From: Alteromonas sp. KUL42 | GTDB taxonomy: Bacteria > Pseudomonadota > Gammaproteobacteria > Enterobacterales > Alteromonadaceae | Assembly: GCF_006538325.1 (NCBI RefSeq) | Contig: NZ_BJKK01000001.1 | Span: 62,001 to 126,000 of the forward strand | Reading direction: 5' to 3' | Length of the DNA: 64,000 bases | Part shown: positions 46,165-54,139 of the stretch, one piece after another | Numbering within the stretch: the first letter of the stretch is position 1 | Layout: every line of letters begins with the position of its first letter | The notes under the pieces: model-generated | Database searches by the model: none | Told to the model about the DNA's origin: nothing | Seen by the model: only the letters and a program-made list of their open reading frames with translations | Translations under genes and position numbers: made by a program

Positions 46165-47346
46165 TTAGCATTGCTCTTGTGGAACGCGAACAAAGCCTTC
46201 CATAAGCACTCGGGCACTACGGCTCATAACTGCCTGATTTATCTGCCACTGATTGTTCTCTAAAGCGGCCTTTGCTCCCACGCGAAGGGTGCCAGACGGG
46301 TGTCCAAAAGTAACAGATTCACGGTCCTTACCGCCAGCAGCAATATTTACTAATGTACCTGGAATGGCTGCGGCAGCGGCAATTGCTACGGCAGCAGTTC
46401 CCATCATAGCGTGGTGAAGTTTGCCCATAGACAACGCGCGAACCAGAACGTCAATATCTGAACCCAATACATCTTTGCCGCTAGATGCTTTGTAAGCTTG
46501 AGGCGGCGCAATAAAAGCCACTTTTGGTGTGTGTTGGCGGTTTGCTGCTTCGTTGACATCGCTTATTAGGCCCATTTGAACTGCGCCGTGGGCACGAATG
46601 GCTTCAAATTTGTTTAATGCATCGATGTCGCTATTTATGTCATCTTGAAGCTCAGAACCTGTGTAGCCAATATCTTCTGCATTTATGAAGATGGTGGGAA
46701 TACCCGCGTTGATCATAGTGGCTTGAAGTGAGCCCACCCCGGGTACTTCAAGAGTGTCGATCAAACGCCCTGTTGGGAATATCGCACCTTCACCATCGGC
46801 TGGATCTACAAAAGCAACCTCTACTTCCGCAGCTGGGAAGGTAACGCCATCAAGTTCAAAGTCGCCAGTTTCTTGTACTTGGCCATTGGTAATTGGTACT
46901 TTCGCGATAATGGCCTTATTGATGTTGGCTTGCCAAATATTTACAGTAGCTATGCCGTTGTCTGGAATTCTGCTTTGATCTACAAGACCATTCGTGATTG
47001 CAAATGCACCCACTGCGGCGGTTAAATTTCCGCAGTTTCCACTCCAATCGACAAAAGGTTTGTCTATAGCCACTTGGCCAAATAAGTAATCGACGTCGTA
47101 ACCTTCGCGCTCGCTTTTGCTTAAGATCACCGTTTTACTGGTACTTGATGTAGCACCACCCATCCCGTCGGTTTGTTTACCGTAAGGATCGGGGCTGCCA
47201 ATTACACGCAGCAACAACGCATCGCGCGCAGGGCCTGGCTGTTGCGCTGCTTCTGGTAAATCCGTTAATTTAAAAAACACACCTTTGCTGGTACCGCCAC
47301 GCATGTAGGTAGCCGGTACTCGAAGTTGTGGCGCATACTTTGTCAT
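46165..47346 (-). CDS. prpF: 2-methylaconitate cis-trans isomerase PrpF
   Basis: PrpF (393 residues) converts the trans-2-methylaconitate product of AcnD to the cis isomer in the 2-methylcitrate cycle, so that propionyl-CoA can be oxidised to pyruvate. The diaminopimelate-epimerase-like fold is shown by ATYMRGGTSKGVFF at the N-terminus, then GGATSSTSKTVIL, VDWSGNCGNLTAAVG (the usual active-site cysteine region) and MSRSARVLMEG near the end. The start at 47346 follows AAAGGA; the reading from 47394 runs into a repeat element. It is the last gene of the operon, after 590 bases filled with structured repeats. Confidence 0.95.
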   Translation of the reverse strand: MTKYAPQLRVPATYMRGGTSKGVFFKLTDLPEAAQQPGPARDALLLRVIGSPDPYGKQTDGMGGATSSTSKTVILSKSEREGYDVDYLFGQVAIDKPFVDWSGNCGNLTAAVGAFAITNGLVDQSRIPDNGIATVNIWQANINKAIIAKVPITNGQVQETGDFELDGVTFPAAEVEVAFVDPADGEGAIFPTGRLIDTLEVPGVGSLQATMINAGIPTIFINAEDIGYTGSELQDDINSDIDALNKFEAIRAHGAVQMGLISDVNEAANRQHTPKVAFIAPPQAYKASSGKDVLGSDIDVLVRALSMGKLHHAMMGTAAVAIAAAAAIPGTLVNIAAGGKDRESVTFGHPSGTLRVGAKAALENNQWQINQAVMSRSARVLMEGFVRVPQEQC

Positions 47347-47384
47347 GTTTTTTCCTTTCTTCGGAAAGAGAGCGTTGAGGCACT

Positions 47385-47453
47385 GTTGAAACACGCCGTG
47401 AATACATCCTTGTAGGCTCTCGGGGCGCGTCCATGCGCCCCGAAGGTTTCAAC
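47385..47453 (+). repeat. Two-hairpin structured repeat, copy a
   Basis: Outer arms GTTGAAAC (47385-47392) and GTTTCAAC (47446-47453). Core CACGCCGTGAA, then hairpin 1 TACA-TCCT-TGTA (47403-47414), then GGCTC, then hairpin 2 with 9-bp arms TCGGGGCGC and GCGCCCCGA (47420-47443). The loop sequence again contains TCCA. Confidence 0.85.
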
Positions 47454-47515
47454 ATTGCCCCAACATTCTCTTAAATTAAAAAACGTTGGTTTAATAGTTT
47501 GAAGGAGGTTGGTTC

Positions 47516-47588
47516 GAATTGAAACACGCTGTGAACACATCCATGTGCGCTCCCCAACCGCATCCTTGCGGCTGGAAGGTTTCAAATC
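47516..47588 (+). repeat. Two-hairpin structured repeat, copy b
   Basis: Outer arms GAATTGAAAC and GTTTCAAATC (one mismatch). Core CACGCTGTGAA, hairpin 1 CACA-TCCA-TGTG (47536-47547), then GCTC, then hairpin 2 CCAACCGCA-TCCT-TGCGGCTGG with one mismatch. Confidence 0.82.
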
Positions 47589-47641
47589 ACAAACAGCTTC
47601 CACCCAAAAGTAATAAACTCTTTCGAGAGAGGAGGTCTACA

Positions 47642-47690
47642 CCCCGAAGGTTTCAACCGTGCCCCAACACTCTCTCTAAACTAAAAAGCT
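47642..47690 (+). repeat. Orphan tail of the structured repeat
   Basis: Resembles the 3' flank of copy a (47439-47483): both read ccccgaaggtttcaac, then two or three diverged bases, then tgccccaaca, then a TCTC and A-rich end. The core and hairpins are missing, so it looks like a deleted copy or a duplicated flank. Confidence 0.6.
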
Positions 47691-47711
47691 AACAAAGATA
47701 AAAGGGGAGAG

Positions 47712-47800
47712 GTGAGTTAGTTTCTGGACTCTCAACTCGCAAGGATGCGAGTTGAGAGCCTACAAGGACGTATTTACGGCGTGCCCTGTAACTGATTCAC
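47712..47800 (-). repeat. Two-hairpin structured repeat, copy c (reverse)
   Basis: Outer arms GTGAGTTAG (47712-47720) and CTGATTCAC (47792-47800), 7 of 9 paired. Hairpin 2 is a perfect 13-bp stem, CTCTCAACTCGCA with TGCGAGTTGAGAG (47729-47758). Hairpin 1 is at 47761-47772 (TAC and GTA arms). The core lies on the minus strand. Confidence 0.85.
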
Positions 47801-47833
47801 TTCTTCGTCCAACAGCTAGACTATAAAGGGAGT

Positions 47834-47924
47834 ACTGAGTCGGGTGTGGGACCCTCAATTCGCATGGATGCGAATTGGGAGCCTACAAGGATGTATTCAC
47901 GGCGTGTCCCGTAACCGACTCAGT
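47834..47924 (-). repeat. Two-hairpin structured repeat, copy d (reverse)
   Basis: Outer arms ACTGAGTCGG (47834-47843) and CCGACTCAGT (47915-47924) pair perfectly. Hairpin 2 is at 47854-47879 (TCAATTCGCA with TGCGAATTGG). Hairpin 1 is TACA-AGGA-TGTA (47884-47895). The core lies on the minus strand. Confidence 0.85.
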
Positions 47925-47938
47925 TCTTCCCAATTAAA

Positions 47939-50533
47939 TCAGCTAGCTTCAGCTTCCAAGAAGTCTTTGGCAAAGCGCTGCAATACGCCGCCTGCGCTGT
48001 AAATAGATACTTCTTCAGCGGTATCTAAACGACAGGTTACAGGCACTTCTAGCTGGTCACCATTGGTGCGATTCACAACCAACGTGAGCGTTGCACCAGG
48101 TGATGGCTCGCCGTTAACATCGTAGGTTTCAGTACCGTCAAGCTCAAGGGTCTTGCGCGTCGTGCCTGGTTTAAATTCAAGCGGTAACACACCCATACCA
48201 ATAAGGTTAGTGCGGTGAATACGCTCGAAACCTTCAGCGACAATAACTTCAACGCCAGCAAGGCGTACGCCTTTGGCTGCCCAGTCACGTGAAGAGCCTT
48301 GACCATAGTCTGCGCCAGCAAAAACAATCAATGGTTGTCTGCGGTTCATATAGATTTCAATGGCTTCCCACATACGCATCACTTTACCTTCAGGTTCAAC
48401 ACGGGCCAGTGAACCTTGTTTCACTTCACCGTTTTCTAACACCATTTCGTTGAACACTTTCGGGTTCGCAAGGGTAGCGCGCTGCGCGGTTAAGTGGTCG
48501 CCGCGGTGGGTGGCGTACGAGTTAAAGTCTTCTTCTGGCAAGCCCATTTTCGCCAAATATTCACCAGCCGCGCTGCTTGCCATAATTGCATTTGAAGGCG
48601 ATAGGTGGTCAGTGGTGATGTTGTCACCCAAAATGGCCAGTGGACGCATGCCTTTCATGGTGCGCTCGGCATCCATCGCACCTTCCCAATAAGGTGGGCG
48701 ACGAATATAGGTACTCATTTCACGCCAGTCATAAAGCGGATTTATGTCTTTGCCGTAGTCCACACTTAAATCGAACATGGGCTCGTACACTTTTCTGAAA
48801 TGCTCAGGCTTTACCGACTTTGCGACAATGGCATCAATTTCTTCATCAGTTGGCCAAATGTCTTTCAGAGTAACTGGGTTACCATCTTTGTCGGTGCCTA
48901 GGACATCTTTCTCAATATCAAAGCGAATAGTACCGGCAATGGCATAAGCAACTACAAGCGGAGGTGAAGCTAAGAACGCTTGCTTGGCATATGGGTGAAT
49001 ACGGCCGTCGAAGTTGCGGTTGCCCGATAATACTGCTGTAGCGTATAAGTCACGGTCGATGATCTCTTGCTGAATCTTCGGATCTAACGCACCGCTCATA
49101 CCGTTACAGGTAGTACATGCAAAAGCAACTACACCAAAACCTAAATCTTCTAACTCTCCCATTAGGTTGGCTTCTTCAAGGTACAACTTAACGGCTTTAG
49201 AGCCCGGTGCAAGGGAGCTTTTCACCCATGGTTTACGGGTTAATCCACGCTCGTTAGCGTTTCGTGCAAGTAGGCCTGCCGCAATTACATTGCGCGGATT
49301 AGACGTATTGGTACAGCTAGTGATGGCAGCAATAATCACCGCGCCATCTGGCATTTTGCCTTCTTCTTCTTCCGTCCATTTTGCCGCAATGCCACGACTT
49401 TCTAAGTCGCTGGTTGGCAAGCGCGCATGAGGATTTGAAGGGCCTGCCATATTGCGACCAACAGCAGATAAATCGAAGGTTAGCACACGTTCGTACTCAG
49501 CTGTTGCCAAGTCATCGGCCCATAAACCAGTGTGTTTCGCGTACTGCTCAACAAGCGCAATTTGCTTTTCTTCACGACCTGTTAAACGCAAATAATCAAT
49601 GGTTTGCTGGTCAATGTAGAACATGGCCGCGGTAGCGCCGTATTCAGGTGTCATGTTCGAGATAGTGGCACGGTCACCTAATGTTAGGTGTGAAGCACCT
49701 TCACCGTAGAATTCTAAATAAGCTGATACAACGCGCTCTTTACGCAAGAATTCGGTAAGTGCTAATACGATATCAGTTGCGGTAATGCCTGGCTGCGGTT
49801 TACCGGTAAGCTCTACACCTACAATATCAGGTAATCGCATATATGAAGCGCGACCTAGCATAACGCTTTCTGCTTCAAGACCACCTACGCCAACAGCAAT
49901 AACACCAAGTGCATCAACATGAGGCGTATGGCTGTCGGTACCGACTAACGTGTCTGGGAAGGCGACGCCGTCGCGAGCTTGAATAACCGGTGACATACGC
50001 TCCAAGTTAATCTGGTGCATAATACCGTTACCCGGAGGGATAACGTCCACATTTTTAAATGCGGTTTTTGTCCAGTTGATAAAGTGGAATCGGTCGTCGT
50101 TGCGTCTATCTTCAATAGCGCGGTTTTTTTCAAACGCGTCTTTTTCAAAACCTGCATGTTCAACTGCGAGTGAGTGATCAACAATCAGCTGCGTAGGAAC
50201 AACCGGATTTACTTTAGCTGGGTCGCCACCTTTTGCCGCAATGGCATCGCGAAGGCCTGCTAAGTCAACAAGAGCGGTTTGACCTAAAATATCGTGACAT
50301 ACAACACGGGCTGGGAACCATGGAAAGTCCAAGTCGCGTTTGCGGTAAATCAGCTGTTTAAGCGAATCGGTGAGTTTTTCAGGCTCGCATTTACGCACTA
50401 AGTTTTCAGCTAATACCCGCGAGGTATAAGGCAATTTGGCGTATGCGCCTGGCTCAATAGCATCTACCGCTTCACGAGTATCGAAAAAATCGATACCCGC
50501 GTTGGGAAGGGGCTTACGGAAATCAATATTCAT
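47939..50533 (-). CDS. acnD: Fe-S-dependent 2-methylcitrate dehydratase AcnD
   Basis: An aconitase-family enzyme (864 residues) that dehydrates 2-methylcitrate to 2-methylaconitate and works only together with PrpF. The 4Fe-4S cysteines are in ITSCTNTSNP and in the CTTCNG pair. GTDSHTPHVDALGVIAVG is the substrate loop (20 residues or fewer quoted), and GADYGQGSSRDWAAKG marks the mobile C-terminal domain with the active-site serine. Its length and the neighbouring prpF distinguish it from housekeeping AcnA. It lies 12 bases downstream of prpC. Cluster loading would depend on A-type carriers such as ErpA. Confidence 0.96.
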   Translation of the reverse strand: MNIDFRKPLPNAGIDFFDTREAVDAIEPGAYAKLPYTSRVLAENLVRKCEPEKLTDSLKQLIYRKRDLDFPWFPARVVCHDILGQTALVDLAGLRDAIAAKGGDPAKVNPVVPTQLIVDHSLAVEHAGFEKDAFEKNRAIEDRRNDDRFHFINWTKTAFKNVDVIPPGNGIMHQINLERMSPVIQARDGVAFPDTLVGTDSHTPHVDALGVIAVGVGGLEAESVMLGRASYMRLPDIVGVELTGKPQPGITATDIVLALTEFLRKERVVSAYLEFYGEGASHLTLGDRATISNMTPEYGATAAMFYIDQQTIDYLRLTGREEKQIALVEQYAKHTGLWADDLATAEYERVLTFDLSAVGRNMAGPSNPHARLPTSDLESRGIAAKWTEEEEGKMPDGAVIIAAITSCTNTSNPRNVIAAGLLARNANERGLTRKPWVKSSLAPGSKAVKLYLEEANLMGELEDLGFGVVAFACTTCNGMSGALDPKIQQEIIDRDLYATAVLSGNRNFDGRIHPYAKQAFLASPPLVVAYAIAGTIRFDIEKDVLGTDKDGNPVTLKDIWPTDEEIDAIVAKSVKPEHFRKVYEPMFDLSVDYGKDINPLYDWREMSTYIRRPPYWEGAMDAERTMKGMRPLAILGDNITTDHLSPSNAIMASSAAGEYLAKMGLPEEDFNSYATHRGDHLTAQRATLANPKVFNEMVLENGEVKQGSLARVEPEGKVMRMWEAIEIYMNRRQPLIVFAGADYGQGSSRDWAAKGVRLAGVEVIVAEGFERIHRTNLIGMGVLPLEFKPGTTRKTLELDGTETYDVNGEPSPGATLTLVVNRTNGDQLEVPVTCRLDTAEEVSIYSAGGVLQRFAKDFLEAEAS

Positions 50534-50545
50534 AAGCTACTAACC

Positions 50546-51670
50546 TTAAGCGCGTTCGCTAATAGCTGGTACTGGGCGAAGTTCTTCACCTGTGTATTCA
50601 GCAGATGGACGGATAATACGGTTGTCAGCGCGCTGTTCCATAACGTGAGCAGCCCAGCCTGTTAAGCGTGACATCACAAAGATGGGGGTGAACAATGGCG
50701 TAGGAATACCCATGAAGTTATACGCTGAGGCATGGAAAAAGTCGGCATTACAGAACAATTTCTTCTCGCGCCACATTACTTCTTCACAGCGAACAGAAAC
50801 TGGGTAAAGCACTTCATCACCTACATCGGCAGCCAGTTTTTCAGACCATTGTTTGATGATTTCGTTGCGAGGATCAGACTCAGAATAAATAGCGTGACCA
50901 AAGCCCATGATCTTCTCTTTGCGTTCTAGCATGCCCATCATTTTTTCTTCAGCATCATCAGCAGACGTGAAACCTTCAATCATCTCCATTGCTGCTTCGT
51001 TCGCACCGCCATGAAGAGGACCGCGAAGTGAGCCAATAGCGCCGGTAACACAAGAATGCATATCAGAAAGTGTTGATGCACAAACGCGAGCAGTAAACGT
51101 TGATGCGTTGAACTCGTGCTCTGCGTATAAAATAAGTGATACGTGCATAACTTGCTCGTGCAATTCACGAGGTTTTTCGCCGTGAAGCATATGCAGGAAG
51201 TGACCACCAATAGAGTCGTCATCAGTTTCAACGTCTACGCGTACGCCATCGTGTGAGAAGCGATACCAGTAACAAATAATACTTGGGAAACAGGCTAGCA
51301 TGCGATCAGTTACATCTTGCTGTTGATCAAAGCTGGTTTCCATTTCAAGGTTGCCAAGCATTGAGCAACCCGTGCGAAGTACATCCATTGGATGGGCGTC
51401 TTTAGGAATGCGTTCAAGCACTTCTTTAAGCGCTGTTGGAAGACCGCGCATACCGCGAAGTTTGGTTTTATAAGCATCTAGCTCAGACTGGTTAGGTAGC
51501 TTGCCCTTAAGAATAAGGTACGCTACTTCTTCAAATTGACAGTTTTGCGCTAAGTCTTTTACGTCGTAACCGCGATACGTTAAACCTGAACCTGATTTAC
51601 CTACGGTCGATAATGCTGTTTTACCTGCAACTTGTCCGCGTAGTCCCGCGCCACTTAACTGTTTAGCCAT
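50546..51670 (-). CDS. prpC: 2-methylcitrate synthase
   Basis: PrpC (374 residues) condenses propionyl-CoA with oxaloacetate. The citrate synthase catalytic histidines are in GPLHGGANEAA and MGFGHAIY, with the aspartate in CNADFFHASAYN. SGSGLTYRGYDVKDL is the typical N-terminal block of the short type I-like methylcitrate synthases, which lack the NADH-binding domain of GltA. The gene follows prpB by 257 bases containing one structured repeat, and is followed closely by acnD. Some citrate synthase activity is common in such enzymes. Confidence 0.96.
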   Translation of the reverse strand: MAKQLSGAGLRGQVAGKTALSTVGKSGSGLTYRGYDVKDLAQNCQFEEVAYLILKGKLPNQSELDAYKTKLRGMRGLPTALKEVLERIPKDAHPMDVLRTGCSMLGNLEMETSFDQQQDVTDRMLACFPSIICYWYRFSHDGVRVDVETDDDSIGGHFLHMLHGEKPRELHEQVMHVSLILYAEHEFNASTFTARVCASTLSDMHSCVTGAIGSLRGPLHGGANEAAMEMIEGFTSADDAEEKMMGMLERKEKIMGFGHAIYSESDPRNEIIKQWSEKLAADVGDEVLYPVSVRCEEVMWREKKLFCNADFFHASAYNFMGIPTPLFTPIFVMSRLTGWAAHVMEQRADNRIIRPSAEYTGEELRPVPAISERA

Positions 51671-51781
51671 CTTGTTGTCTCCGGTCTTGTGTAATTTGTA
51701 AGGTACTTAAAAGTCTGTTTAAAAATAAACTGTGTAAGTTACAGCTTCGAGTGGGGTGCGTGGCACCATTGGATCGGGTGC

Positions 51782-51869
51782 GGTGCGCAGGGCGTTACCA
51801 CGCCGTAAACCCATCCATGGGGGCTCCGCCTCGGCATCCATGCCTCGGAGGGGTAACGCCCAGCGCACC
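51782..51869 (+). repeat. Two-hairpin structured repeat, copy e
   Basis: Outer arms of 18 bases with one mismatch: GGTGCGCAGGGCGTTACC (51782-51799) with GGTAACGCCCAGCGCACC (51852-51869). Core CACGCCGTAAA, hairpin 1 CCCA-TCCA-TGGG (51810-51821), GGCTC, then hairpin 2 around GGCA-TCCA-TGCC. It sits between prpB and prpC. Confidence 0.87.
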
Positions 51870-51927
51870 ACCCCCACTCTTTCGGTGCCTCGCCCCCCTT
51901 CTCGCTTAAAGCTGTGTCGTATTAATT

Positions 51928-52803
51928 CTAATTTTTGCCTTGGGCGAATAGGGCATCTAGTTTTTGCTCGTATTCGTGGTAGCCAAGGTAATCGTATAGG
52001 TCCATACGTGTTTGCATCATATCGACTACGGCTTTTTGGTCGCCGTTTTCAAGTATAGATTTGTAAACCGTTTCTGCTGCTTTATTCATCGCACGGAATG
52101 CGCTCAGTGGGTAAAGCACCATGTCAGCGCCCCATTCGCCAAGCTCTTCCTTGTTCCATAGTTCGGTTTTTCCGAACTCAGTGATGTTGGCAAGAATAGG
52201 TACGTCTAGCGCTTCGGCAAATGCTCTATAATGCTCTTCGGTTTGTACCGCTTCTGCGAAAATACCGTCGGCACCAGCAGCAACGTATGCTTTTGCACGT
52301 TCGATGGCTTTTTCTAAGCCTTCTTGTGCGAATGCATCGGTACGGGCCATGATGAAAAAGTCAGGATCTGTTCTGGCATCTACCGCGGCTTTAATACGAT
52401 CTACCATTTCTTCAGTGCTAACAATTTCTTTGTTAGGACGGTGACCACAACGTTTTTGTGCTACTTGGTCTTCCATATGAACGGCCGCTGCGCCTGCTTT
52501 TTCCATATCGCGTACGGTTTTAGCTATATTGAATGCGCCACCCCAACCGGTGTCGATATCCACAAGTAAAGGTAAGTCACATGCACTGGTGATACGCTGA
52601 ACATCAGCAATAACGTCGTTTAGTGAGGTCATGCCTAAATCAGGAAGCCCATAAGACGCATTTGCCACACCGCCACCTGATAAATAAATAGCTTGATGGC
52701 CGATGGCTTTTGCCATCATGGCCGTGTAGGCGTTAATGGTGCCGACAATTTGTAGAGGCTTATTATTCTCTAAGGCGATTCTGAATTTTTTTCCTGCACT
52801 CAT
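51928..52803 (-). CDS. prpB: 2-methylisocitrate lyase
   Basis: PrpB (291 residues) splits 2-methylisocitrate into pyruvate and succinate, the last step of the cycle. It is a TIM barrel of the isocitrate lyase/PEP mutase family. The Mg-binding region reads [16 protein letters not shown], and the catalytic loop is [12 protein letters not shown] with the active cysteine. AARTD-like [13 protein letters not shown] and [13 protein letters not shown] follow. It is the first enzyme gene after the GntR regulator (64-base gap), so the regulator promoter probably drives the operon. Confidence 0.96.
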   Translation of the reverse strand: MSAGKKFRIALENNKPLQIVGTINAYTAMMAKAIGHQAIYLSGGGVANASYGLPDLGMTSLNDVIADVQRITSACDLPLLVDIDTGWGGAFNIAKTVRDMEKAGAAAVHMEDQVAQKRCGHRPNKEIVSTEEMVDRIKAAVDARTDPDFFIMARTDAFAQEGLEKAIERAKAYVAAGADGIFAEAVQTEEHYRAFAEALDVPILANITEFGKTELWNKEELGEWGADMVLYPLSAFRAMNKAAETVYKSILENGDQKAVVDMMQTRMDLYDYLGYHEYEQKLDALFAQGKN

Positions 52804-52867
52804 GGTATCACTCGCTTATTTGAAAGTAGGGTAGAGGTGTAATGGGTTTAAAGAAGCGTAGTCCAAA

Positions 52868-53530
52868 TTAATCATGGTTCAGCTTCTTTTCGATATTATT
52901 TTTGGAATAAAGAATATGGCGTCTCATTAGTATTTCTGCCAATTCTTCGTCTCGGTTGGCAATGGCATTAACGATGTGCCTGTGCTCGTCAAAGGCGGTG
53001 CTTACACGGGGGCCTGCCATACCAAGTTGCACGCGATACATGCGCACTAAGTGATAGAGGCCATCAATAAGCACACTGATCAAATGCTCATTCTTACTGC
53101 CTGTTACAATGCGGTAATGGAAATCCACATCGCCCGCTTCTTGGTAATAATTGTGGCTGTCTTTAACTTTGTCGAAGTGACTGTCTAACAATGACTGCAT
53201 ATCGCCAATTTCTTCATCACTCATGTAGCGCGCTGCTAAGCGAGCGGCCATACCTTCTAAGGCTTCGCGAACTTGATAAAGTTGAATAAGCCCCTCGGGG
53301 GAGAGGGCAACCACACGTGCCCCCACGTTGGCCTTGCGCTCAACCAAATGGCATGTAGCCAAACGATTAATAGCTTCGCGAATAACCGCACGGCTAACTT
53401 CGTATTTTGTCGACAACTCAGTTTCGCTGAGTTTGCTACCAGCAGGGATAACACCTTCGACAATATCCTTTCTTAGTTTGAAGAAGGTTCTGTCTGCATT
53501 GGTGATAGGTTGTTCGCTGTTTGAAAGCAC
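52868..53530 (-). CDS. GntR family regulator of the propionate operon (FCD domain)
   Basis: A 220-residue transcription factor with an N-terminal winged helix (about 12-75; KLSETELSTKYEVSRAVIRE is the recognition region) and a C-terminal all-helical FCD ligand domain (about 90-215; VREALEGMAARLAARY, DVDFHYRIV, with metal-binding Asp/His residues). It begins with GTG at 53530. It heads the minus-strand prp genes and probably senses a cycle intermediate such as 2-methylcitrate. Three TGTCGACA palindromes, two around its promoter and one inside this gene (53407-53416), are the likely operators, implying autorepression. Confidence 0.9.
   Translation of the reverse strand: MLSNSEQPITNADRTFFKLRKDIVEGVIPAGSKLSETELSTKYEVSRAVIREAINRLATCHLVERKANVGARVVALSPEGLIQLYQVREALEGMAARLAARYMSDEEIGDMQSLLDSHFDKVKDSHNYYQEAGDVDFHYRIVTGSKNEHLISVLIDGLYHLVRMYRVQLGMAGPRVSTAFDEHRHIVNAIANRDEELAEILMRRHILYSKNNIEKKLNHD
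53407..53416. promoter_or_regulatory. Intragenic TTGTCGACAA palindrome
   Basis: A perfect 10-bp palindrome inside the regulator coding sequence (codons for ELSTK), the same core as the two promoter sites. It lies 148 bases from the nearer one, centre to centre. Confidence 0.5.
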
Positions 53531-53553
53531 AATTATCCATAAATTCTTCTGTT

Positions 53554-53565
53554 GATGTCGACAAT
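53554..53565. promoter_or_regulatory. Operator site 1, TGTCGACA at the prp start site
   Basis: GATGTCGACAAT, with the TGTCGACA core at 53556-53563, touches the -10 box and covers the expected transcription start of the GntR-prp operon. Repressor binding here would block RNA polymerase. Confidence 0.65.
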
Positions 53566-53591
53566 ATAGGCCCTTATTTGCAATTTATCAA
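53563..53591 (-). promoter_or_regulatory. Sigma-70 promoter of the GntR-prp operon
   Basis: On the minus strand TTGATA (complement 53586-53591) and TATATT (complement 53563-53568) are 17 bases apart. The start would be near 53556, 26 bases before the GTG start codon. Both boxes match the consensus at five of six positions. Confidence 0.65.
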
Positions 53592-53605
53592 ATTTTAATG
53601 CTTAA

Positions 53606-53617
53606 ATTGTCGACAAA
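53606..53617. promoter_or_regulatory. Operator site 2, TTGTCGACAA upstream of the prp promoter
   Basis: ATTGTCGACAAA with a perfect TTGTCGACAA palindrome (53607-53616), just upstream of the -35 box and 52 bases (about five helical turns) from site 1, centre to centre. The spacing suits looping or cooperative binding. Confidence 0.65.
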
Positions 53618-54139
53618 GTTTGTTTTTGAACAGATGGGCAGGCTCTAGATAGATGAAGTGAAATGTGACTGAGCTTATGGTAGAAGCGAGTTAACTATGT
53701 ATACATGGTTAGAGGTTGCCCACTTGGTCAACAGTTTAGAGGTTTTGAACTAGTGAAGTTGAATAAATAGGTTTAAGTTCTATATATATGATTAATATGG
53801 GATAAAGCTATTTATTGACTCTCCCAGAGCAGCTGGCGTTGCATTGACTATATGGTCTTAAATTAAAAAGTTAATTTAGCAAAATTGCAATTTTTATCTT
53901 TGCAAGATAACAAACAGCCAGTATCATGCATTTCCAGTCTTCAAACCTAAATTCTTCTTCAAGATAATGGGGGCTGGTAAGGGTAGCGGTCACTGTTTTA
54001 TGCCGATTATCAGCACTATATTGTCCTTGTGACACCTCATCATCTTTCCTTGAGCTTAGGTTTTTAAAAGTTCCACAGAAGAACTTGAAGCAGCCAAAAA
54101 AATATTAAACACCTAACACTCACGCAAAGAGGTTACATC

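Larger units (their letters stand above)
47347..47938. other. Repeat-filled acnD-prpF intergenic region
   Basis: About 590 bases within an operon, holding four copies of a structured repeat (two in each orientation) and one orphan repeat tail. I see no protein gene. Because it separates two genes that must act together, it should either be transcribed through or contain a separate prpF promoter. Confidence 0.7.
53531..54139. other. Divergent region between the prp regulator and the TonB receptor
   Basis: About 610 bases, no gene supported. The first 90 hold the prp promoter and operators. The rest is A/T-rich and must carry the TonB receptor promoter, which I cannot place with confidence. 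AGAGG precedes the receptor start by eight bases. Confidence 0.55.

Noticed and set aside
47385..47924. Possible CRISPR array or tRNA-like cluster in the acnD-prpF gap
   Set aside because: The repeats are not evenly spaced, occur in both orientations and have no unique spacers of similar length. The two-hairpin layout lacks an anticodon arm, T-loop and CCA end.
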